DNA from: Porphyromonadaceae bacterium | GTDB lineage: Bacteria; Bacteroidota; Bacteroidia; Bacteroidales; UBA12481 | Reading direction: 5' to 3' | Assembly (NCBI GenBank): GCA_007280905.1 | Contig: QYQM01000077.1 | Location: forward strand, 1 to 64,000 | Length of the DNA stretch: 64,000 nt | In this document: positions 36,066 through 45,914 of the stretch, one piece after another | How the letters are laid out: each line of letters starts with the position of its first letter | How positions within the stretch are numbered: the first letter of the stretch is position 1 | Translations under genes and position numbers: made by a program | Notes under the pieces: model-generated | Told to the model about the DNA's origin: nothing | Databases searched by the model: none | Seen by the model: only the letters and a program-made list of their open reading frames with translations

Positions 36066-38549
36066 ATGAAAACTGTCCTGCGTTCCATCTTGCCAGAGCT
36101 GTTAATGGTAGCAATAATGGCTGTACTGGCCCTGTCCTTTATGAGCCCGGTATTTGAAGGTAAAATTTTGTATCAGAATGATATAGTGCAGGCCAAGAAT
36201 ATGGCCCAGGAGGTGGAACAGTACCAGAAGCAGACCGGGGAATATTCAGCCTGGACCAATTCTGCTTTCGGGGGGATGCCGGCTTATCAGATTAAGTCGG
36301 CCCCATCAGGAAATATTTTTCTGTGGTTGTTCAGGGCCCTGAAACTGTTTCTTCCGGGATTTACCGTTGCCATCCTGTTTGTCTGTATGATGGGCTTTTA
36401 TTTTCTGCTCCGGACCCTGAAACTCAATCAATGGCTGGCACTCGCAGGTGCTATTGCTTTCGGGTTTGGGGCTCATAACCTCCAGCTGATCGGTGCCGGT
36501 CATGTGAGTAAGATTTACGCAATTGCCTATATGGCTCCTGTCATTGCAGGGGTGTTCCTGGTGTTCAAACGGAAATATCTGATCGGGGGACTCGTCACAG
36601 CAGTAGGATTTGGCATTCAGCTGGTTACCAATCATCCTCAGGTTTCCTATTATCTCGGAATCATTATCCTGGTTTATATGCTGGTGGAATTGGTGTTTGC
36701 CATCCGCGATAAATATTTCGATCATCTCGTAAAATCGGGTATAACACTTTTTGTAGCCCTGATATTGGCCATCCTGCCAAACATGACCGCGTTGATGACC
36801 ACTCAGGAGTATAGTAAGGAATCGACCAGAGGGGAATCCGAGCTTATTAAGCCGGGTGAAACCAAAACAAAGGGACTGGATGTAAAATATATTACCGATT
36901 GGAGTTACGGGATCGGAGAAACGATCAACCTTTTTATCCCAAACTTCAGCGGCGGGGGATCAAGCCATGATCTGGGAACCAAATCTGAGATGTATAAGGC
37001 AATGATGAGCAATCAGATACCCGAACAGCAGGCAAAACAGTACACACGGGGTATTGGGTACTGGGGAAGTCAAACCCTGGGAACTGCCGGACCGCATTAT
37101 ATCGGTGCCATTTCAGTATTCCTGGCTGTCCTCGGTTTGTTTATTGTTAAAGGGAAAAAGAAATGGTGGCTGGCCTCGATAATCGTGCTATCCATAGTTT
37201 TGGCGTGGGGTCGTAATTTCATGGGACTGACTGAATTTTTCGTGAACCATGTTCCGTTGTATGCCAAGTTCCGCGATGTGACCAACACTCTGATAATTGC
37301 ACAATTCGCGATTCCTTTGCTGGCTTTTCTGGCCATTAAAGAGTGGTTTGCCAATGATGAGCTGGATCTTCAGACGAAATTAAAAAAGCTCTACACTGCC
37401 GTTGGAATAGCCGGAGGAGTTGCGCTTCTTGTTGCGCTGATTCCTTCGATGTTCGGATCTTTCACCAGCGTTACTGACGGCACTCTGCCCGACTGGATCA
37501 AAGAGCCACTCCGGAACGACCGCATCAGCCTTGCACGCCGTGATGCTTTCAGAACTTTGATTTTTGTGATTGGTGCGGCCGGAATTCTCTGGTATTCATT
37601 GAAATCCAAGACCAAAAAGGAGTACTTGTACATCGGTCTTGCGTTGCTTATTCTGGTTGATATGTGGTCAGTCGGGAAGAGGTATCTGAATAAAGATAAT
37701 TTCATCAGCAGCCGTCAGATTGAGCAGACTTTCAAAGCCACTCCGGCCGATGAAACTATTCTCAAGGACAAGGACCAGGGATACAGGGTACTGGATATGA
37801 CTACCAGCCCGTTCCAGAGTGCCCGTACTTCGAGGTTCCATAAATCGATTGGTGGATACCATGGTGCAAAATTGGGCCGTTATCAGGATTTGATCGATAA
37901 GTATCTGTTTCCTAATACGACGGCAATTGGAGCAGTATTCCAGGATAAACCTACATTTGAAAAGTTCGATGCGGCCATTGCCGGGATGAATGTTTTAAAC
38001 TTGCTGAATACCAAGTATATAATTTTCAGACCTGCTCCCATTGTCAATAGTCACGCCTATGGGGATGTATGGTTTGTAGACCGGGTGAAGTGGGCTGAGA
38101 ATGCCAATCAGGAACTTGATGCATTGGGCACTTCGCAGTTGATGGCAGAAGCTGTTGTGGATAAGCGGTTTAAGCAACAACTCAGCACATTGCCAGCCCA
38201 ACTCTCACCGAACCCGGAGCCTGACGTAATTTCTCTGGTAGAGTACAAGCCGAATTATCTTAAGTACGATGCTAAAACTTCTGATAATCGGCTGGCTATC
38301 TTTTCCCAAATATACTATCCCTATGGCTGGCAAGCCTTTATCGATGGCAAAAAGGCCGAACATATCCGGGCCGACTATACCATGCGCGCCATGTTGATTC
38401 CTGCCGGTAAGCACACGGTCGAATTCCGTTTCGAGCCGAAAACACTGAAGACGGGTAAGATGATCAGTTTGATTGGGAGTTTGCTGGTGCTATTGCTGAT
38501 TATCGGGACGGCGGTGGTGGAGATCAGAAGTAAGAAAGCTAAGGGATAG
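36066..38549 (+). CDS. YfhO family membrane protein
   Basis: Multi-TM N-terminus; AWTNSAFGGMPAYQI; QLVTNHPQVSYYLGIIILVYMLVE; YPYGWQAFIDGKKAEHIRADYTMRAMLIPAGKHTVEFRFEP. Confidence 0.93.
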   Translation: MKTVLRSILPELLMVAIMAVLALSFMSPVFEGKILYQNDIVQAKNMAQEVEQYQKQTGEYSAWTNSAFGGMPAYQIKSAPSGNIFLWLFRALKLFLPGFTVAILFVCMMGFYFLLRTLKLNQWLALAGAIAFGFGAHNLQLIGAGHVSKIYAIAYMAPVIAGVFLVFKRKYLIGGLVTAVGFGIQLVTNHPQVSYYLGIIILVYMLVELVFAIRDKYFDHLVKSGITLFVALILAILPNMTALMTTQEYSKESTRGESELIKPGETKTKGLDVKYITDWSYGIGETINLFIPNFSGGGSSHDLGTKSEMYKAMMSNQIPEQQAKQYTRGIGYWGSQTLGTAGPHYIGAISVFLAVLGLFIVKGKKKWWLASIIVLSIVLAWGRNFMGLTEFFVNHVPLYAKFRDVTNTLIIAQFAIPLLAFLAIKEWFANDELDLQTKLKKLYTAVGIAGGVALLVALIPSMFGSFTSVTDGTLPDWIKEPLRNDRISLARRDAFRTLIFVIGAAGILWYSLKSKTKKEYLYIGLALLILVDMWSVGKRYLNKDNFISSRQIEQTFKATPADETILKDKDQGYRVLDMTTSPFQSARTSRFHKSIGGYHGAKLGRYQDLIDKYLFPNTTAIGAVFQDKPTFEKFDAAIAGMNVLNLLNTKYIIFRPAPIVNSHAYGDVWFVDRVKWAENANQELDALGTSQLMAEAVVDKRFKQQLSTLPAQLSPNPEPDVISLVEYKPNYLKYDAKTSDNRLAIFSQIYYPYGWQAFIDGKKAEHIRADYTMRAMLIPAGKHTVEFRFEPKTLKTGKMISLIGSLLVLLLIIGTAVVEIRSKKAKG

Positions 38550-38589
38550 CGGCTCTTAGTCCATCTGAGGCCTCTGGTAGCGTGAAGGG

Positions 38590-38612
38590 GTCCCCGCCTG
38601 CGCGGGGATGAC
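38590..38612. repeat. REP-like GTCCCCGCCTGCGCGGGGATGAC element
   Basis: Small palindrome, same family as 32551-32573. Confidence 0.8.
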
Positions 38613-38662
38613 AAGGCTGCCTTTCAAAAAAAGAGTGAGGGGGCAAGGGTGTGAGTGTGAGC

Positions 38663-39649
38663 TTACTGCTTAATGCATCTCACATAGCACGCCTCAGGCG
38701 TACGATATCCGATGATGTACAGCAGAAGCGGATGATAGATCCACTCGGTTCGGTTGAAGCTTTGCACAAAATTCCAGGAATCCCTTGAGAAGTTGATGCC
38801 CGTGAAATAGCGGGTTGTATCCTCACCGGTGAATCCGGAGGTCCAATACCTTACGCCCGATCGGTCATCCTTAAACTCGCCTTCCATCGGGTTTTTTGGA
38901 TCTCCGTATTTGTAATATCCTTTCATTTCAATACCGAGGTTCTCAATGGATGACACACCGAAATAGTAAAGAATGCCAAAAGGCTGTGAATAGGTCTTGA
39001 ACAATCCTGACCATTGATCGGGCGAAGGAATCCGCCACCCCGTGGGGCAAATATCCCGAAACAAGGCAGGCGATGGGTAGTAATTGGCTTCCACCCAGGT
39101 ATACAGACCTCCATATTTCTCGAAGTTTATACTGTTATTGAAGTATAAGAATTCAGCCAGATCATTGTTGGTTTGAGTAGTGTTGCACGGAACCGGTGTT
39201 CCGTAACGAAGATTCTCGGCCATCCACCAGTTTTCCCCGATCTTTACGATCCGGTAGCGGTTGCCGTCCCGGGAATCGGTGAGGATATCAACCTGACGGT
39301 TCGGACTCAGTATAAAAACCGAATCAATGGCTGTGGCCGTTCCTCCATCCTCATCTGCCACTTCAAGGATATACTTCTGATACCCGGTCCTGCTGAACCG
39401 GGCGGTATAGCTTGATCTGGTTGAAAAGGCGGTTTCCCAGGTACCGTCAGCATCCACATCCCAGCGGTAGCGCAGAATAAAATAGGAGCTTTCATTATCC
39501 GATGAGTTCTTTCCGTCGAGCATAAAAACAGTTGTGGTATCACCTGTCCCGGGAAGGGAAAAAACCGCAGCAATGGGCGGGGTGTTTTCAGGCTCACAGG
39601 AAGCGATCAATCCGGTCAGGATAATATATATTAAATGCCTGGTATTCAT
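38663..39649 (-). CDS. FISUMP domain-containing lipoprotein with PKD-like N-terminus
   Basis: Lipobox LTGLIASCEP; DGNRYRIVKIGENWWMAENLRYGTPVP...CPTGWRIPSPDQWSGLF...YYVRCIKQ-type ending (AEACYVRCIKQ context). Confidence 0.88.
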   Translation of the reverse strand: MNTRHLIYIILTGLIASCEPENTPPIAAVFSLPGTGDTTTVFMLDGKNSSDNESSYFILRYRWDVDADGTWETAFSTRSSYTARFSRTGYQKYILEVADEDGGTATAIDSVFILSPNRQVDILTDSRDGNRYRIVKIGENWWMAENLRYGTPVPCNTTQTNNDLAEFLYFNNSINFEKYGGLYTWVEANYYPSPALFRDICPTGWRIPSPDQWSGLFKTYSQPFGILYYFGVSSIENLGIEMKGYYKYGDPKNPMEGEFKDDRSGVRYWTSGFTGEDTTRYFTGINFSRDSWNFVQSFNRTEWIYHPLLLYIIGYRTPEACYVRCIKQ

Positions 39650-39650
39650 G

Positions 39651-40643
39651 TTAATAAAATCTGAAATTCAGATGTTTGGTGTATTGTCCGATCATAATTG
39701 AATCTTTACTGCGAGGATCGAGTTCCAGGTCGAATGAATTAATAGTCTGTGAGGTGAATAAACCGATACCGTTAATAATATTGGTGACCGGAAATCCGAT
39801 CTGGTCAGGTGGCTGGACCTGATTCATCAGGCGGTATTCATACAAGTCGGCCGGAATACCCACGATGACAACCTGGAAACCGTTTACAGGCCGGTAGCTG
39901 ACCGACCGATCCTGCCGGACCTGACCAACGATCCGTTTCATGATGTCCTGGCCAAATATTGATTCCGTGCCCCCTTTGCCAGGTTCCAGACTGTGATATT
40001 CACGCCAGCTGATGCTTCGGGCAATAGTAGTATCCGGATAAACGTCTGTGTAATATAGCTTAAAGTACATTTCAGAATAGGAGGCTTCCGTTTTCCAGGC
40101 AAACTCAAGTGGATTCAGGAAGATGTTTATGGTTGCGGATAATCTCGGCGAGAGTAAATGTGCAGAAGGATAGGCCTTCGTTTTTGCAAAAATCAGGGGC
40201 AGTCCGGGGATTTCGACGATAAGGTGGTATTCCTGGTGGATTGATCCGGTAAAAAGGGGCTCTGTCTCAGGTGACCTGACCAGTATATAGTTCCAGTTTG
40301 GTTTTTCAAGGAAGGTTCCGGGCAACCTGGAAATCAGGTCAGTTTTGATAAGTTCGGCTTTGCTCACCAGGAAATCCCCGTTCCATTTTTCCAGCCATAC
40401 CGTGGCAACCGGGAAATAGACAGAATCTTCGATCCGGGCATAATTCAGGGCTGATCCTAATCCGGAAAAGGTTTTGGTCACCCGCACGCTGAGGGTATCC
40501 CGGTGGAGTTCCAGAACACTATAAACAACCGGGATCGTCACATAGTCAGGCGATTGCGGATCCAGTTCGTTGTTGCAGGAGAATCCAATGAATCCCGCAA
40601 AGCCGATGATGAAAAGGGTCCTGGAAAAAGAAACCAACCTCAT
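39651..40643 (-). CDS. Hypothetical lipoprotein (possibly DUF4249-like)
   Basis: Lipobox GFIGFSCNNELDP; located with the FISUMP lipoprotein; family assignment tentative. Confidence 0.55.
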   Translation of the reverse strand: MRLVSFSRTLFIIGFAGFIGFSCNNELDPQSPDYVTIPVVYSVLELHRDTLSVRVTKTFSGLGSALNYARIEDSVYFPVATVWLEKWNGDFLVSKAELIKTDLISRLPGTFLEKPNWNYILVRSPETEPLFTGSIHQEYHLIVEIPGLPLIFAKTKAYPSAHLLSPRLSATINIFLNPLEFAWKTEASYSEMYFKLYYTDVYPDTTIARSISWREYHSLEPGKGGTESIFGQDIMKRIVGQVRQDRSVSYRPVNGFQVVIVGIPADLYEYRLMNQVQPPDQIGFPVTNIINGIGLFTSQTINSFDLELDPRSKDSIMIGQYTKHLNFRFY

Positions 40644-40744
40644 GGTACCATCAAGATCAGGTTAATACTCCGGGGGATTGATCAAAGGTAGTGAAAGTTG
40701 AGATTCTAAAATCGAATCTCTGACTTCAACCTACCATCCCCCCC

Positions 40745-40767
40745 TGTCATTCCCCACCGGGGGACCG
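40745..40767. repeat. REP-like TGTCATTCCCCACCGGGGGACCGC element
   Basis: Inverted relative to 32551-32573. Confidence 0.65.
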
Positions 40768-40878
40768 CTTCATGAAGATGTCTTTATAAGGAAATGATAT
40801 TTAGTTACTAAAAAAATAGTATCTTGAGATGCCTTTTCATCTATCTGTCCCCACCATAAATTCTAATCAAACAGTCCT

Positions 40879-42072
40879 ATGAAAAAGTTTAATTTAATCA
40901 GTGGGATTCCTGTTTGCATTTGTGTTTTTCTAATCTCTTGCTCCACTAAGATCAAGACAGAATTACCGGTTATAGATGTCATCGGCGCACTTAAAAATGA
41001 GAAGTCGCTGAAATTGAGCGAGATCGTCGATCATATCGAATATGTCAAACTGGAAACAACCCCGGAATGCCTTATTGGTGGCGGACAAGCGGTATTGGCT
41101 GGCAATACTATCTACATTAAAAATTTTCGGCCTACCAGCCTGCTGGTCTTTGACGGCCAGGGGAAGTTTTTAAGGCAGATCAGCAGGCAGGGCAAGGGCC
41201 CCGGAGAATATATAAATTTTGCCTATTTCGACGTCAGTCCGGATAACCGGTACATTGCCATCGGCGGTTTTGGCGGTGGGATAAGACTTTATACAATTAC
41301 GGGAGAATTCACGACACAATCGGATTATAACAGTCTCTCCTGGTCCGGTTTTCTCTTCCTGAACCCAAACAAACTGATTACCTATGAATCGCGGCAGAAT
41401 GGCCACCAAAAAGGGTACCCGATAATGATGGCCTGGAACACTGAACATCTTCAATCGGATACTCTGTTGTGTATAGATATGGAGCCTCAGGAGTCGGATA
41501 GGTCGGTTCTCATGGTTTTCAACCCATTTTATCCTTTCAAAGGCAGAATTAATTTCATGGAAGCCGCGAATGATACCCTTTATCAATTGGATACCGATCT
41601 GAAAATTTCTCCCCGGATGGTTGTGGACTGCGGTGAAAGGGCTTTAACGGAAGAAACACTTTTTATGGCTCCCGGCAAATCAATAATCAGGGTTTATCCG
41701 GTTTGTGAAACGAATAATTATCTGTTTATAAACTCCTATAGTGGAGAGGATTACAGAGTTTTTGTTTTTAACAAAAGGTCTGGTGAAACCTTTCGGATGC
41801 CGGTCAGGCAAAGCCTGTTCGACGAAAAGGTAAAAACTTATGGACCCGAAAACGATCTGGAAGGTATCGATTTTACATTCAACGGGCTTAGGGTGAACGA
41901 TAAAACCTGGACCTCTATTCTTCAGATAGTGGACCTGAAAGCTTTTTTTGAATCCGTGAAACCGGATCTGCTGAAACTGAAAACCCGGAAGTATCTCGAT
42001 CAGCTCCGCAAGCTTACCGACGCCAGCGACCTGAACGACAATCCGATCGTGAGGATTGTACACCTGAAATAG
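40879..42072 (+). CDS. 6-bladed beta-propeller lipoprotein
   Basis: Lipobox CVFLISCSTK; LKLSEIVDHIEYVKLETTPECLIGGGQ...FDGQGKFLRQISRQGKGPGEYINFAYFDVSPDNRYIAI. Confidence 0.88.
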   Translation: MKKFNLISGIPVCICVFLISCSTKIKTELPVIDVIGALKNEKSLKLSEIVDHIEYVKLETTPECLIGGGQAVLAGNTIYIKNFRPTSLLVFDGQGKFLRQISRQGKGPGEYINFAYFDVSPDNRYIAIGGFGGGIRLYTITGEFTTQSDYNSLSWSGFLFLNPNKLITYESRQNGHQKGYPIMMAWNTEHLQSDTLLCIDMEPQESDRSVLMVFNPFYPFKGRINFMEAANDTLYQLDTDLKISPRMVVDCGERALTEETLFMAPGKSIIRVYPVCETNNYLFINSYSGEDYRVFVFNKRSGETFRMPVRQSLFDEKVKTYGPENDLEGIDFTFNGLRVNDKTWTSILQIVDLKAFFESVKPDLLKLKTRKYLDQLRKLTDASDLNDNPIVRIVHLK

Positions 42073-42104
42073 GATTTGGGGAGATTGAAGGAGAAGTAAA
42101 AATT

Positions 42105-42233
42105 TAGAAATTCGAATTCAGAATTCCGAGTTCCGAGGTGCGAGATTCAGGTAATCTAGAAGTTGTAAATCCCTACTTCATAAATACTTGAATCTTATAC
42201 TTCGTAACTCGGAATTCTCAATTGGAATCTCAT
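42105..42233. repeat. About 130-bp imperfect palindromic intergenic repeat, copy B
   Basis: tagaaattcgaattcagaattccgagttccgaggtgcgagattcaggt... / ...aatacttgaatcttatacttcgtaactcggaattctcaattggaatctcat. Confidence 0.9.
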
Positions 42234-42237
42234 AATT

Positions 42238-43836
42238 TCACTCCAAAGTGATCTCCTTTTCCAATACCCCGCCTCTCGTAGAAAGCACCTTCACTTTCCC
42301 TTTAATTGTATTCTTGCCATAAGAGCGAATAGTAAAGGTTGCAGTAGCTTCCTGGTTTTGCCACAGATGATCGGCATAGCGGGTTTTGTCGGTAGTTTTT
42401 GGATCCACAATTTTGATTTTTGGCTGATCACCTTCCATAAGTTTTTTATCAAAATCCAGCACGGCCTGATCCAATTGCACAATTTTAACACGCTGGGCGA
42501 TATTAAGTGCTGTTGGGATCCGTGCGGTGTTTTTCCAGCTGACGGTTACCTGGTAATCCGTCGAATCTTTGTAATCTTTCAACTCTTTCACTTTGAACTT
42601 ATTCCACTCGAGGGTTGGCAGATCCTCAGCCATGGCCAGGTTAAACATGGCCTGTTTTCGGATCCAGGGTTCGAGATGTTCAGGCGGAGGATTCTGTGAG
42701 AAAAATTTTGGATGATAGCCGCCGTTCTCAACCGGACCGAGGAAGGGATGCATCACGCTGGTCCATTCTTTAAAACCGCGGCCGCCATTTTCCTGATCGT
42801 CCCAAAGGAGTATATCGAGTTCATCTTTTTTGCCGTCTTTATTGAGATCGGCATACAGGCCACCATTCCAGATTTCATCACCGTACCAGATGGCACCGAA
42901 ATAGCTGTAACCGAAATCCGGACCGTGGCCGAAAAGAGGTTCCGCCTTGGTGCTGTCGCCGGAATAGTCGTTGACCGGTTCTTTGGTGTTATATTCATCA
43001 TATACATCACCTGCCCAGGGATATCCGGTAATCTTCATGCCGAGTGTATCATAATATTCCAGAAGTTTACGGTCGGCCTCGTACATGCCTTTTGCCGAAA
43101 ATTCCGTTGATGGGCCGCGGAGGTGCATGGGAACCTGGGTGTCCATGGAGTTGACCACTGAAACGTTTGGATGGGTCATCAGGAAGTTGAAAAGGGCACG
43201 GGTTTCAGATTCGCTGAGCGGGAATTCACCGGCACCGTTCTGAGTCCAGCCCCGGCCTGTAACATCGAGCCTATCTTCCGGACGCCAGTTTTCAGGATAA
43301 TTCCTGTGCAGGTCGAGTCCGCCAATGCCATCTTCATTGATTTTCCCATCGCCATCGTTGTCCCAGCCTTCTGATGCACTGGTCCATAGTCCTTTCCCTT
43401 TATGAACACGCTTCATGAGCCGGCCGCCTTCGAAAAATGCCGCTGGCTTGTCGGTGTCCTTGCCTGTCTTTTTATTGGCTAAAGTTACCTGCAGAATCGG
43501 TCGGCCTTCATAACTAAACCCAACCTCATACAGATCAACCAGATCTGGATACTTCTCTGCCCATCGCTTCATCCAGGTATACACCACATCAACTGTATGG
43601 TATCGGTCCCGGGTGAGAGTTTCACCGGCTGAATATTCCACCTCTTTATGCTTAACCTGCCGAAAAACGCTGGTTCCGTGACGGTAACCCTTAACCGTAT
43701 AATGCGTGGTATCCTTGTCGGATTCGGGCCAGACAGCAATGTTAAGGGGCCTGATCTGAGCAGTCGCGGATAAGGATAGAAACGAAAAGAAGGTTAAGAA
43801 CGAAAAGAATGGCAAGAAGGTTGGTTTATGTTTCAT
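42238..43836 (-). CDS. M14 family zinc carboxypeptidase
   Basis: Signal peptide; RYHTVDVVYTWMKRWAEKYPDLVDLYEVGFSYEGRPILQVTLANKKTG; GGLDLHRNYPENW; C-terminal CARDB-like region. Confidence 0.85.
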   Translation of the reverse strand: MKHKPTFLPFFSFLTFFSFLSLSATAQIRPLNIAVWPESDKDTTHYTVKGYRHGTSVFRQVKHKEVEYSAGETLTRDRYHTVDVVYTWMKRWAEKYPDLVDLYEVGFSYEGRPILQVTLANKKTGKDTDKPAAFFEGGRLMKRVHKGKGLWTSASEGWDNDGDGKINEDGIGGLDLHRNYPENWRPEDRLDVTGRGWTQNGAGEFPLSESETRALFNFLMTHPNVSVVNSMDTQVPMHLRGPSTEFSAKGMYEADRKLLEYYDTLGMKITGYPWAGDVYDEYNTKEPVNDYSGDSTKAEPLFGHGPDFGYSYFGAIWYGDEIWNGGLYADLNKDGKKDELDILLWDDQENGGRGFKEWTSVMHPFLGPVENGGYHPKFFSQNPPPEHLEPWIRKQAMFNLAMAEDLPTLEWNKFKVKELKDYKDSTDYQVTVSWKNTARIPTALNIAQRVKIVQLDQAVLDFDKKLMEGDQPKIKIVDPKTTDKTRYADHLWQNQEATATFTIRSYGKNTIKGKVKVLSTRGGVLEKEITLE

Positions 43837-43923
43837 AGAGCACTTTATTTTGGTTGACTACTTTTCTTGACTATCCACTGATGACTCTGATATCACTGAT
43901 TTTATCTGTATTATCAGTGGTAT

Positions 43924-44006
43924 CTGTGGCCCTCTGTGGTTCTCCGTGGTCTCTGTGTAACTTTCTTACACGGAGTTACACAGAGGACCACAGAGTTACA
44001 CAGAGA
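43924..44006. repeat. CACAGAG-type hairpin repeat, copy 2
   Basis: ctgtggccctctgtggttctccgtggtctctgtgtaactttcttacacggagttacacagaggaccacagagttacacagag. Confidence 0.85.
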
Positions 44007-44102
44007 ACTTAATAATACTTGAATCTGTAACTTCAGAATTACAAATGGATTTCGCACCCACCTCCCTTAAATCTACCCTGGATCATCCGATATTTAATTC
44101 AA

Positions 44103-44966
44103 TCAAAACCTTTTATTCTGCATATAGTACCACCCAAACCTCACCGCTATAGGGATATGCCTGAGGACAGTCGGGATCAGGCCATAGTGGCGGACCATGG
44201 AGTGAAACCGCTCCCGCAGGCTGATACCGATATTTTTTTTTGAATGGCCGCCATCGAGGAATGCGCAGAGTACAAGATGTGTATTGATGATGTGCTGATG
44301 TACTGATTGGCCTTGAGCCTTGAGCCTTGAGCCTTGAGCCTTCTTCAGTACTCTGATAACCCAGTCAAAATCGGCTGAATGACTGTATTGCGGGTCAAAC
44401 GGTTCCGCTATTTCCCGGCTCACGACAATCGCCTGATGGCATACCAGCATCCCCTTTTTAAAGTTTTTCCAGGTAAGAACTTCCGGCGGTCTCAGTCTAC
44501 GCAAGCCAACCTCCCGGTACTCGTAATCCACAATCATGGTATCGCCGTAATAGACAAGGTTGCCTTCCCTCTGCCCGGAACCTAAGTAGTCAGCAAAGAT
44601 TTTCTCCAGAGTATCCGCCGCATAAACCTGGTCCCCAGCGTTCATAAACCACACATAATCACCAGTGGAAGCTGCCAGGCCCTTGTTCATGGCGTCATAT
44701 ATACCGCGGTCGGGCTCACTGATCCAGTAACTGATCTGCTTTTCATACAGTAGGATGATCTCAACGGTTCCATCGTCTGAGCCCCCATCAATCACAATAA
44801 ACTCGATGTTGGGATACGTTTGGCCTACAATACTTTTGATGGTTTTTTCGATCAGGCTCAGGCTATTATAGACAACCGTAATCACTGAAATTACAGGTAA
44901 TCCCGCTTCTTTCACGGGTGATTGGCCATTGAGCCGGTATCCGCCTTGCAAGGTCTCTTCCATCAT
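44103..44966 (-). CDS. Glycosyltransferase family 2
   Basis: VISVITVVYNSLSLIEKTIKSIVGQTYPNIEFIVIDGGSDDGTVEII; SEPDRGIYDAMNKGLAASTGDYVWFMNAGD. Confidence 0.95.
   Translation of the reverse strand: MMEETLQGGYRLNGQSPVKEAGLPVISVITVVYNSLSLIEKTIKSIVGQTYPNIEFIVIDGGSDDGTVEIILLYEKQISYWISEPDRGIYDAMNKGLAASTGDYVWFMNAGDQVYAADTLEKIFADYLGSGQREGNLVYYGDTMIVDYEYREVGLRRLRPPEVLTWKNFKKGMLVCHQAIVVSREIAEPFDPQYSHSADFDWVIRVLKKAQGSRLKAQGQSVHQHIINTHLVLCAFLDGGHSKKNIGISLRERFHSMVRHYGLIPTVLRHIPIAVRFGWYYMQNKRF
44310..44342. repeat. GCCTTGA heptamer array inside the glycosyltransferase gene
   Basis: gccttgagccttgagccttgagccttgagcctt, encoding KAQGSRLKAQG on the minus strand. Confidence 0.92.
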
Positions 44967-45011
44967 GATCGGTTTGGATCGGAAATTAGTTAATTTCGCA
45001 CAAAACCTGAT

Positions 45012-45914
45012 ATGTTTTACGGTTTACTCAAAATACAACGATTTTTCGAATCTCTTTACCAGGCCCTGATCAGTTTGGTGCGGGTATTTTTCCGTTTTCG
45101 TTTCCGGTCGGATCTCAATAAGATCAATGCTTCCGGTAAGGAGCTGGTCATTTTGGCCAACGGCCCATCCCTGCGGTCCGATCTCGATAATCATCCCGGG
45201 TTTTTCCTTGACAAGCAGCTGATGTGCGTCAATCAGTTTGTGTTAAGTACAGATTATGAGCGTTTAAAACCTCAATTTTATATACTGCTGGACATCGGTT
45301 TTTTTATTGAAAATACGATTCCGAGGGTGGCAGAGGTGCGTGAACAGGTTAAGCAGGCACTGATCCGGAAAACGACCTGGCCGATGACATTCTGTTGCCC
45401 GGCCGAGGGCAGGAACAGCTTCTTTCACCGTGATTTGGCAGCTTCGGGGATACCTGTGAAATTTGTTTTTTTTAATCGTACAGTGGTCGACGGATACAGG
45501 CCGGTCAGGCATTGGCTGTACCGGCGGCAGATGGGAATGCCCCCGCCGCAAAACGTTCTGATCGGGGCACTTATGGCCGGACTGGCCTTCGGGTTCAGCC
45601 GGATTATCATTCTTGGGGCCGATCACTCCTGGCACCAGGGCCTCGAAATCGGGACGGATGGAAAACTGGTGTCGGCCGAGCACCATTTTTATGATAAGCA
45701 ACCCTGGAAAGTTGCTGTCCAACATCCCGAAACCCTGCAAAGAGCAACCATTCACGACTATTTCTTCAACCTCTATCGTACATTCCGCAGTTATCAACTT
45801 ATTCAGGAATTTGCCGGATCGAGGGGTGTCAGAATCATCAATGCAAGTTCCATAACCTTCATCGATGCATTTGAGCGTAAAAATCTTGCTGATTATCCCT
45901 GGGATCAGCGCTGA
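45012..45914 (+). CDS. DUF115/MptE-like surface-polysaccharide-associated protein
   Basis: LVILANGPSLRSDLDNHPGFFLDKQLMCVNQFVLST...IIILGADHSWHQGLEI. Confidence 0.65.
   Translation: MFYGLLKIQRFFESLYQALISLVRVFFRFRFRSDLNKINASGKELVILANGPSLRSDLDNHPGFFLDKQLMCVNQFVLSTDYERLKPQFYILLDIGFFIENTIPRVAEVREQVKQALIRKTTWPMTFCCPAEGRNSFFHRDLAASGIPVKFVFFNRTVVDGYRPVRHWLYRRQMGMPPPQNVLIGALMAGLAFGFSRIIILGADHSWHQGLEIGTDGKLVSAEHHFYDKQPWKVAVQHPETLQRATIHDYFFNLYRTFRSYQLIQEFAGSRGVRIINASSITFIDAFERKNLADYPWDQR

Noticed and set aside
42712-43110. 132-aa + strand ORF
   Set aside because: Antisense to the M14 carboxypeptidase; composition consistent with a shadow ORF.
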